A stretch of 64,000 nt of DNA from Kribbella sandramycini (GTDB lineage Bacteria > Actinomycetota > Actinomycetes > Propionibacteriales > Kribbellaceae), in contig NZ_JABJRC010000007.1 of NCBI RefSeq assembly GCF_013131805.1, positions 372,001 to 436,000 on the forward strand. The letters are read 5' to 3'. The translations under genes were made by a program, and so were the position numbers. Shown here one piece after another: positions 25,482 through 31,886 of the stretch. A model generated the notes under the pieces. The model had not been told where the DNA came from and did no database searches. It saw nothing but the letters and a program-made list of their open reading frames with translations. Within the stretch, counting starts at the first letter, position 1; every line of letters begins with the position of its first letter.

Positions 25482-26279
25482 TTAGGAGTCATGGCCTTGG
25501 TCCGCAGGCCTCACATCAGGATCGGTCGGCTTCTCGTCAGCTTTGGGCGGCTCTTCTTTGGACGCTTCGGCGACGGCTTCGGTTGGCTTCTCGTCGGCCG
25601 GCTTCTCATCGGCCGGTTTCTCCTCGGCCGGTTTCTCGTCGTCGGCGGCGACCTCGGGGACGACCTCGCGGAGCTGGGCCAGGGTGATGGCTCCGAGGCG
25701 GACGACGCGGGGCGTGTCGGTGGTGATGTCGACGATCGTCGACGTCTCGCCGCCGGTGACCGCGTCGCCGTCGAGGTAGACGGCGACCGAGTCGCCGAGT
25801 TGCTCCTCGGCGTCGTACACATCCAGGGCGGCGGTTCTGCCGCTCTTGTTCGCGGAGCTGACCGCGAGCGGGCCGGTGCGCGACAGCAGCTCCCGGGTGT
25901 TCTCGTGGTCGGGCACCCGCAGCGCGACCGTGCCCAGGGTCTCCCCCAGGTCCCACATCAGCGAGCCCTGCGCGTGGCAGATCACCGTCAGCGGCCCCGG
26001 CCAGAACTTCTCACACAGTTTGCGGCCGGCTTCGGGGACGTCGGTGGCCAGCGCGTCCAGCGACTCGACGACCGAGATCAGCACCGGCGGCGGCATGTCC
26101 CGGCCGCGCCCCTTGGCATCCAGCAACCGCTGCACGGCGTCCGCCTTGAAGGCGTCCGCGGCGATGCCGTAGACCGTGTCGGTCGGCAGGACGACCAGGT
26201 CACCGGCCTCGATCGCGTCCACGGCCGCGCGGTACGCGGGGGCCAGTTCGTCACCGGTGAAGTCGAAGCGCTCACTCAC
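25482..26279 (-). CDS. L-threonylcarbamoyladenylate synthase (Sua5/YciO/YrdC) with a charged C-terminal tail
   Basis: Makes threonylcarbamoyl-AMP for the t6A37 modification of tRNAs reading ANN codons. The YrdC fold is seen in VLPTDTVYGIAADAF (residues 30-45), KGRGRDMPPPVLI (KxR nucleotide motif), WPGPLTVI and SSANKSGRTA. About 205 residues cover the enzyme. The remaining 60 are a low-complexity Lys/Glu/Pro/Ala tail with repeated EKPADEKPA units, unlike the SUA5 domain of long Sua5 proteins. GTG start at 26279. The place in the operon matches Rv1301 of M. tuberculosis, but two genes are inserted between it and prmC. A palindrome lies in the gap to the divergent deaminase. Confidence 0.9.
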   Translation of the reverse strand: MSERFDFTGDELAPAYRAAVDAIEAGDLVVLPTDTVYGIAADAFKADAVQRLLDAKGRGRDMPPPVLISVVESLDALATDVPEAGRKLCEKFWPGPLTVICHAQGSLMWDLGETLGTVALRVPDHENTRELLSRTGPLAVSSANKSGRTAALDVYDAEEQLGDSVAVYLDGDAVTGGETSTIVDITTDTPRVVRLGAITLAQLREVVPEVAADDEKPAEEKPADEKPADEKPTEAVAEASKEEPPKADEKPTDPDVRPADQGHDS

Positions 26280-26339
26280 GCACCGAATCGTGCCACTCAC
26301 GCGGCCCTTCGCGTCAATCGGGCTCCACTCAGCCTCAAA

Positions 26340-26357
26340 CTGACAGCGAATTGTCAG
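26340..26357. promoter_or_regulatory. Palindrome between divergent sua5 and deaminase genes
   Basis: CTGACA-GCGAAT-TGTCAG (26340-26357) is a perfect 6-6-6 inverted repeat in the 120-bp divergent gap. It could be an operator for either gene; no regulator gene is adjacent. Confidence 0.4.
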
Positions 26358-26399
26358 CTTTCCTCCCACTCCGGCCGCCGACTCCCTAGGATCCCGGCC

Positions 26400-27422
26400 A
26401 TGACCGTGACGCGTGAGTTCCTCGCCGGACTGCCGAAAGCCGAGTTGCACGTCCACCACGTCGGGTCCGCCTCGCCGCGGATCGTCGCCGAGCTGGCCGC
26501 CCGGCACCCGGGCTCGCCGGTGCCGGCCGACCCGGCCGCGCTGGCGGCGTACTTCCAGTTCACCGATTTCGCGAAGTTCATCGAGATCTATCTGACCGTC
26601 GTGGACCTGGTCCGGACACCGGACGACGTCCGCCTGCTCACCTACGAGATCGCCCGCGAGATGGCCGGGCCGCAGAACCTGCGGTACGCCGAGCTGACCG
26701 TGACGCCGTACACCTCGGTGCTGCGCGGGATGGCGGCCGAGGCGTTCTGCGAGGCGATCGAGGACGCCCGGACGGCGGCCGAGAAGGAGCTCGGCATCAC
26801 GCTGCGCTGGATCTTCGACATCCCCGGCGAGTCCGGCCTGCCCGCGGCCGAGGAGACACTGCGGATCGCCACGAAGATCCGGCCCGAGGGTCTGGTCGGG
26901 TTCGGCCTCGGCGGGCCGGAGATCGGCGTCCCGCGGCCGCAGTTCAAGCCGTTCTTCGACGCGGCGATCGCCGAAGGCCTGCACAGCGTCCCGCACGCCG
27001 GCGAGACCACCGGCCCGGAGACCATCTGGGACGCGCTGCGCGTCCTGCGCGCCGAGCGGATCGGCCACGGCATCTCCGCCATGCAGGACCCGGCTCTGGT
27101 CGACTACCTCGGCGAGCACCGCATCCCGCTCGAGGTCAGCCCCACCTCCAACTTGGCTACGCAGGCAGTCGCGTCGTACGACGTCCACCCGCTGCCCGCG
27201 ATGGTCGACGCCGGTCTGGTCGTCACCATCAACTCCGACGACCCGCCCATGTTCGGCACCGACCTGAACAACGAGTACGCCGTCGCCGCCGAACTGCTCA
27301 AGCTCGACGCCGCCGGCGCCGGCGAGCTGGCGAAGACCGCCGTCCGGGTGTCCTTCGCCGATGACGCGCTGAAGAACACCCTGACGGCAGAAATCGACGC
27401 GTACGTCGCTGCGAACTCCTAG
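26400..27422 (+). CDS. Adenosine deaminase-family amidohydrolase
   Basis: Zn-dependent purine aminohydrolase of 340 residues. The first metal motif is AELHVHHVGSASP, a HxH variant of the usual LHxHLxG. Later sites are SVPHAGE (His and Glu), RIGHG and SDDPPMFGT (metal Asp), so the active site is complete. The HHVGS variant is the form I associate with streptomycete deaminases that act on aminodeoxyfutalosine in the alternative menaquinone route, so that is a serious alternative to plain adenosine; no menaquinone gene is present here to decide. The ATG is at 26400. It stands on the opposite strand to the operon it interrupts. The stop shares CTAG with the convergent protease gene. Confidence 0.85.
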   Translation: MTVTREFLAGLPKAELHVHHVGSASPRIVAELAARHPGSPVPADPAALAAYFQFTDFAKFIEIYLTVVDLVRTPDDVRLLTYEIAREMAGPQNLRYAELTVTPYTSVLRGMAAEAFCEAIEDARTAAEKELGITLRWIFDIPGESGLPAAEETLRIATKIRPEGLVGFGLGGPEIGVPRPQFKPFFDAAIAEGLHSVPHAGETTGPETIWDALRVLRAERIGHGISAMQDPALVDYLGEHRIPLEVSPTSNLATQAVASYDVHPLPAMVDAGLVVTINSDDPPMFGTDLNNEYAVAAELLKLDAAGAGELAKTAVRVSFADDALKNTLTAEIDAYVAANS

Positions 27423-29251
27423 ACCGGATCGAAGTACCAGCGCTGGCAGGCGCCGCCGTGGAAGGGCCAGATGATCACGTCGGCGCCTGCTGCCGGGTTG
27501 CAGCCGGCTACGTCGAGGGACTTGCCGCTGGCGGCGCCCAGTAGCTGGTAGGCACCGTTGGAGAGCGCGTTGATGCGCCACTGCTGGCATCCGGTGCCCA
27601 GGTAGTCCCAGAGCTGCACCGGTTGGGCGTTGGTGGTGACACAGCCGGCTACCTCGAGGGCCTTGCCGGTGTTGCCGTCGATGACTTTGAACAGGTTGCC
27701 GTCCAGCGCGGTGAACTGCCAGCGCTGGCAGGGGCTACCTGCGACGCGGTCCCACATGCGGACGTCGGCGCCGTTCTGGCTCTGGCAGTTGACGACGTCC
27801 AGGTCCTTGCCGAGCTCGGAGCGGATTCGGTAGATGCCGTTGGCCACGGTGACCGGGCGCAGCTGGAACTGCTGGGTCGCGGCGCCGGTGAACGGCTGCT
27901 GGACGAGTGCAGCCGGGTGCGGACCGCCGTCCGTGATGCCGAGACCGCTGAGGGTGTTGACGATGCCGTACAGGTCGCCGCCAAGCGGGTGCAGCGTCCA
28001 GCGCATGCCGTCCTGGCTGTTGCAGGTGTACTGCAGCACCTTCGTGCCGGGAGCCGTGCCGCTGTAGGCGCTGTCTGCACACTTGCCGCTGTTGACGTTC
28101 TGCAACTGCCAGCCCGTCTCGTACAAAAAGCGCCACTGCTGGCTCTTCGCGCCGCTGCGCGGCCGGTGGCTCAGGTCGGCCAGGTTGTCGACCGAACCGT
28201 TGGCTACGTCGATGGCCTCACCGGTAGCCGGGTTGACGAACTCGTAGACCTGTCCGTGCCGTGGGCCGGGCCGCGGGTCCGGAGTGGCGCTCTTGATCAG
28301 CCAGTCGCTGTTGGCCAGGTTCCAGTGCGTTGCGAGGTAGCTGCCAGCCGGCGGGTTGGTGTTGAAGTAGTCGTCCTTGTTGCAGTCGAGCAGCCGGTCG
28401 TTGTCCTTGTCGGCACATACGACGCGGGTGTCCGAGCCGTAGCACATCAGGTCCCACTCGTCCGTGCAGTGACCGTTGTAGTTCGGCGCAGACGACTGGA
28501 CGGCGCCCAGGGTATGGCCGAGCTCGTGGGCGGCCGCATTGAAGCCCCAGCAGCCCTTGGAGGCGTCGACACGCGCGTAGCCGGTGTTGGTGTTGTTCGC
28601 GTTGTCCAGGCCGGGACGATCGTCGCCGTACAGAGTGGCGACGCCGCACACCTTCTGGACGTCGGCGAACACCAGGTACTTGCGGGTGTTGTCGCGGTAG
28701 CCCTGGCTCTGCAGGGCGGTCACCATCTTGTCCCAGTTGTCGAGCTGGCCGGTCGGTACGACGACCTCACGGACGTTCACCTGGCAGCCACCGGAGACCG
28801 CGTCGGTCACGTAGCGGACGTGTCGGCTGCCGCCGGTCTGGAACGCGCTGTCGTTGAAAGCGGCGTCGATCTCGTGCGCCCAGGCACGGAAGGAGGGCAG
28901 GTAGTGCTGCAAGCGGCTGGCCTGCTGTGACTCCCGTGCGTACAGGACCTGCACTCGCTTGCCGCTGGTGCCATTGCCGTCACAGACGATCGCGTTGGCG
29001 GCCATGGTCGCTTCGGCAACGCTCTTCGGCAGCGGCTGGGCTTTCGCGCTCAGATCGGCGTACGGGATCACCTCGGGCCCACGGGTGCACTGGTCTATTC
29101 CGGCTAGTGCTACCCGCTGTAGGCCCGCACAGAGCTCAGCCTCGGTCTTCGGTTGCGGATTCGGCGGGGCGGCCTCAGCCGGTGCGGTCAGCACAGGCGT
29201 CGCCAGCGCGACCGTCGCGGCCAGCACCCCCAGTTTGGACAGGACGGACAT
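27419..29251 (-). CDS. Secreted metzincin-like metalloprotease with two RICIN B-lectin domains
   Basis: Extracellular protein of 610 residues with a signal peptide (MSVLSKLGVLAATVALATPVLTAPAEA). The catalytic part, about residues 30-320, has the zinc helix HELGHTLGAVQ (H242, E243, H246) and a Met-turn-like DLMCYG 30 residues on. The third ligand position of a classic HExxHxxGxxH is Gln252. The C-terminal half has six QxW-like repeats (SQQWRF, GMRWTL, TQQFQL, CQRWQF, CQQWRI, CQRWYF), so two beta-trefoil lectin domains, likely for plant or fungal polysaccharide. Many Cys indicate secretion with disulfides. ATG 29251 with GAGGAG ten bases upstream; a GTG at 29269 is possible. Confidence 0.85.
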   Translation of the reverse strand: MSVLSKLGVLAATVALATPVLTAPAEAAPPNPQPKTEAELCAGLQRVALAGIDQCTRGPEVIPYADLSAKAQPLPKSVAEATMAANAIVCDGNGTSGKRVQVLYARESQQASRLQHYLPSFRAWAHEIDAAFNDSAFQTGGSRHVRYVTDAVSGGCQVNVREVVVPTGQLDNWDKMVTALQSQGYRDNTRKYLVFADVQKVCGVATLYGDDRPGLDNANNTNTGYARVDASKGCWGFNAAAHELGHTLGAVQSSAPNYNGHCTDEWDLMCYGSDTRVVCADKDNDRLLDCNKDDYFNTNPPAGSYLATHWNLANSDWLIKSATPDPRPGPRHGQVYEFVNPATGEAIDVANGSVDNLADLSHRPRSGAKSQQWRFLYETGWQLQNVNSGKCADSAYSGTAPGTKVLQYTCNSQDGMRWTLHPLGGDLYGIVNTLSGLGITDGGPHPAALVQQPFTGAATQQFQLRPVTVANGIYRIRSELGKDLDVVNCQSQNGADVRMWDRVAGSPCQRWQFTALDGNLFKVIDGNTGKALEVAGCVTTNAQPVQLWDYLGTGCQQWRINALSNGAYQLLGAASGKSLDVAGCNPAAGADVIIWPFHGGACQRWYFDPV

Positions 29252-29323
29252 GACTCGTGCGCTCCTCACCCGCGACCGGCTCGACCGGCAGCCGGGTGCT
29301 GACGGTGGGCGACGAACCGATCA

Positions 29324-29347
29324 CATACCGCGCCATCCTGCGGTATG
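29324..29347. repeat. 8-8-8 inverted repeat upstream of the RICIN protease gene
   Basis: CATACCGC (29324-29331) and GCGGTATG (29340-29347) are perfectly complementary, 73 bp before the protease start. This is the right place for an operator, although it could also be a second hairpin after prmC. Confidence 0.4.
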
Positions 29348-29371
29348 CACCAGGTCAGGGGCGAGGCTTTC

Positions 29372-29390
29372 GACCCTGAATACAGGGGTC
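29372..29390 (-). terminator. Hairpin at the end of prmC
   Basis: GACCCTG (29372-29378) pairs with CAGGGGTC (29383-29390) with one bulged G, and its arm overlaps the prmC stop codon. It is a compact stem with a four-base loop, suitable to end the prfA-prmC transcript. Confidence 0.45.
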
Positions 29391-30405
29391 AGATCCGGCG
29401 GCCGGTCGCGAACCGGTGCCGGCCGGCGAGGTCGAGCTGGTCGCGGACCTCGGCGTACAGACCGGTCGCGGCGAAGACGGCCGGCGCCGACTCCCCCTGC
29501 ACATCCGCGTGCTCACACGCGAACCAGCCACCGGGTTTGAGCAGCCGGCCCGCGGTCGCCGCGACCACCTTGATCTCGTCCAGCCCGTCGTCCCCCGACC
29601 AGAGCGCGAGGGCCGGGTCATGGTCGCGCACCTCGGCCGTCACGGACTCCCAGGCCGTCAGCGGGATGTACGGCGGGTTGCTGATCACCGCGTCCACCTG
29701 GCCGTCGAACTCCGGCAGGCACCCGTCGATGTCGCCCTCATGCAGGGTCGCGCCCGTCCCGGCCAAATTCCGCCGAGCCCACACACAAGCCTCCGGCGAC
29801 AGCTCCACCGCATGCACCACCGCATCCGGCCGCTCCGTAGCCACCGCCCCCGCAATAGCCCCCGACCCAGAACACAGATCCACCACCAGCGGCGCCGTCA
29901 CCCCCGCAATCCGCTCCAGCACCCACCCGACCATCACCTCGGTCTCCGGCCGCGGCACAAACACCCCCGGCCCCACCACCAGCTCCCGATACCTGAACGC
30001 CGCCGTCCCGGTCAGATGCTGCAAAGGCTCCCGCCCAGCCCGCCGACCAACCAACTCGTCGTACCGCCGCTGCTGCTCGCCAGTCGGCTCGCTCAGGTAC
30101 ATGCGGCTGCTGCCGGTCACAAACGCGAGCAGCTCAGCCGCATCGAAGTCCGGCGATGCGACGCCGGCGCCTCGCAGCCGCTCGGCGGCGGCAGCAACCA
30201 GCGCCCGCACACCAGCGGCGGAGCCGCGCTCATCCCCGGCAGAACGCTCTCGCCCACCGCCGGAGCCGCGCTCGACCCCGGCCGAACGCTCTCGCCCAGC
30301 GGCAGTTTCTCCCCCGCCGGCGATCTCTCCCCCACCGGGGGCGTTGCTCCGCCCCTCTTCCCCGCCCCCGAGCGGAGCGAGGGGGCGGCGCTCGTCGTCC
30401 CTCAC
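29389..30405 (-). CDS. prmC: Release-factor glutamine N5-methyltransferase PrmC (HemK) with an unusual N-terminal repeat extension
   Basis: Methylates the Gln of the GGQ motif of release factors, here most likely the product of the adjacent prfA. The SAM site is VVDLCSGSGAIA, and the catalytic motif is NPPYIP in VISNPPYIPL. The helical N-domain (LVAAAAERLRGAG, PLQHLTG, VFVPRPETE) is complete from residue 66. Before it lies a Gly/Arg/Glu/Ser-rich extension of about 65 residues with two 14-residue repeats (GRERSAGVERGSGG, GRERSAGDERGSAA). The GTG at 30405 overlaps the prfA stop as GTGA, so the extension is in the natural coupled frame. Whether it is translated in full is uncertain, as internal starts exist. 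Confidence 0.92.
   Translation of the reverse strand: MRDDERRPLAPLGGGEEGRSNAPGGGEIAGGGETAAGRERSAGVERGSGGGRERSAGDERGSAAGVRALVAAAAERLRGAGVASPDFDAAELLAFVTGSSRMYLSEPTGEQQRRYDELVGRRAGREPLQHLTGTAAFRYRELVVGPGVFVPRPETEVMVGWVLERIAGVTAPLVVDLCSGSGAIAGAVATERPDAVVHAVELSPEACVWARRNLAGTGATLHEGDIDGCLPEFDGQVDAVISNPPYIPLTAWESVTAEVRDHDPALALWSGDDGLDEIKVVAATAGRLLKPGGWFACEHADVQGESAPAVFAATGLYAEVRDQLDLAGRHRFATGRRI
30221..30304 (-). repeat. prmC: Two tandem 42-bp units inside the prmC 5' region
   Basis: Units 30221-30262 and 30263-30304 agree at about 36 of 42 positions and encode the 14-residue repeats of the PrmC extension. The length is a multiple of three, so copy-number change keeps frame. Confidence 0.7.
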
Positions 30406-31478
30406 TGGGCTTCTACGGCCTCTAGGCGGGCGGCCAGGTCGGCTTCGGTGAGGGCCTGGATGACGGGGGCCAGGTCGCCGCCGAGGACCTGGTCGAGGTT
30501 GTGGGCCTTGTAGCCGACGCGGTGGTCGGAGAAGCGGTTCTCGGGGAAGTTGTAGGTGCGGACGCGCTCGGAGCGGTCGACCGTGCGGATCTGCGAGCGG
30601 CGGGCGTCAGACGCCTCCTGGTCAGCCGCCTCCTGTGCAGCGGCCAGCAGGCGCGCCCGCAGGACGCGCATAGCCTGCTCCCGGTTCTGCAGCTGCGACT
30701 TCTCGTTCTGCATCGAGACGACGATGCCCGTCGGCAGGTGCGTGATGCGGACGGCGGAGTCGGTCGTGTTGACGCTCTGACCACCCGGACCGGACGAACG
30801 GAACACATCGATCCGCAGGTCGTTCAGGTCGATCTCGACATCCACGTCCTCAGCCTCGGGTAACACCAGCACCCCGGCCGCCGACGTGTGGATCCGGCCC
30901 TGCGACTCGGTCACCGGCACCCGCTGCACGCGGTGCACACCGCCCTCGAACTTCAACTTCGCGTACGGCGCCTCACCCGGCTCCGGCGTGCCCTTCGCCT
31001 TCACGGCGACCGTGATCGACTTGTACCCGCCCAGATCGGACTCCGCCGAGTCGAGCACCTCGGTCTTCCAGTTCTGCGACTCGGCGTACTTCAGGTACAT
31101 CTTCAGCAGATCACCCGCGAACAGCGCCGACTCGTCGCCGCCTTCACCGGCCTTGATCTCGAGGATGGCGTCCTTGTCGTCACTCGGATCGCGCGGCACC
31201 AGCAGGACCTGCAGCTTCTCGCTCAGCTCCTCCCGGCGCGCGGTCAGCTTGGTCGCCTCCTCGGCGAACGCCGGATCCTCCGCCGCGAGCTCCCGGGCCG
31301 CCTCGATGTCGTCCCCGGTCTGCAGCCACTCGTCGTAGGTCCGCACCACCGGCGCCAGCGCGGCGTACCGCTTGCCGACCCGCCGGGCGTTCGCCTGGTC
31401 GGAGTGCAGCTCCGGGTCGGACATCTGCCGCTCCAGCTCGGCGTACTCCGCCTTGAGCGTCTCAACCGCCTCGAACAT
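30402..31478 (-). CDS. prfA: Peptide chain release factor 1
   Basis: Reads UAA and UAG in the ribosomal A site and triggers peptidyl-tRNA hydrolysis. The catalytic motif is GPGGQS with GGQ at residues 232-234. The codon-recognition tripeptide sits at 188-190 as PVT (E. coli PAT), in RVPVTESQGRIHTSA, the form also found in mycobacteria. At 358 residues it is normal length. ATG 31478. It is followed by prmC with a 4-base overlap, pairing the factor with the enzyme that modifies it. Confidence 0.96.
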   Translation of the reverse strand: MFEAVETLKAEYAELERQMSDPELHSDQANARRVGKRYAALAPVVRTYDEWLQTGDDIEAARELAAEDPAFAEEATKLTARREELSEKLQVLLVPRDPSDDKDAILEIKAGEGGDESALFAGDLLKMYLKYAESQNWKTEVLDSAESDLGGYKSITVAVKAKGTPEPGEAPYAKLKFEGGVHRVQRVPVTESQGRIHTSAAGVLVLPEAEDVDVEIDLNDLRIDVFRSSGPGGQSVNTTDSAVRITHLPTGIVVSMQNEKSQLQNREQAMRVLRARLLAAAQEAADQEASDARRSQIRTVDRSERVRTYNFPENRFSDHRVGYKAHNLDQVLGGDLAPVIQALTEADLAARLEAVEAQ

Positions 31479-31565
31479 TGTGCACTCCTCCTCTCGGGAA
31501 CTCCCTGGACATACGAACCGCGCGCCGGTCCACCCGTGAGGGCGAACCGGCGCGCGGTGGAAAAG

Positions 31566-31775
31566 CTACTTCTTGGCCGCGTAGCGCTTCTCGAAGCGAG
31601 CGACCCGGCCGCCGGTGTCGAGGATCTTCTGCTTACCGGTGTAGAACGGGTGGCACTGCGAGCACACGTCGGAGTGGATCGCGCCGCTCTCCGCCGTGGA
31701 CCGCGTCTCGAAGGACGCGCCGCAGGAGCAGGTCACCTTCGTGTTCACGTACGTCGGGTGGATGTCGCTCTTCAA
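31566..31775 (-). CDS. rpmE: 50S ribosomal protein bL31, zinc-binding (C+) form
   Basis: Large-subunit protein of 69 residues. Four cysteines, C16, C18, C38 and C41 (CSCG ... CSQCHPFYTGKQK), form the zinc site, so this is the zinc-replete paralogue type. The start is TTG at 31775: AGGAG lies six bases upstream (AGGAGATTGTC then TTG), and the protein then begins KSDIHPTY as in homologues. A rare initiator codon behind a strong Shine-Dalgarno site may tune its level. It lies between rho and prfA as in other actinobacteria. Confidence 0.95.
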   Translation of the reverse strand: MKSDIHPTYVNTKVTCSCGASFETRSTAESGAIHSDVCSQCHPFYTGKQKILDTGGRVARFEKRYAAKK

Positions 31776-31842
31776 GACAATCTCCTAGGAATCAGGTGCC
31801 CCGGGTCGTCCACGGGTGTGAACGTGAACCGGAACCGACATA

Positions 31843-31872
31843 CCAGTTTGCCACCCGTTGGCGGCAAACCGG
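31843..31872 (-). terminator. Hairpin terminator after rho
   Basis: GTTTGCC (31846-31852) and GGCAAAC (31863-31869) form a 7-bp stem, extended by flanking CC/GG (31843-31844, 31871-31872) past one mismatch. It lies 15 bp after the rho stop and upstream of rpmE. Confidence 0.55.
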
Positions 31873-31886
31873 TAATCAGGGGTACT

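Noticed and set aside
26358..29251. Insertion of the deaminase and RICIN genes by an IS element
   Set aside because: There are no terminal inverted repeats, target duplications or transposase fragments at the edges.
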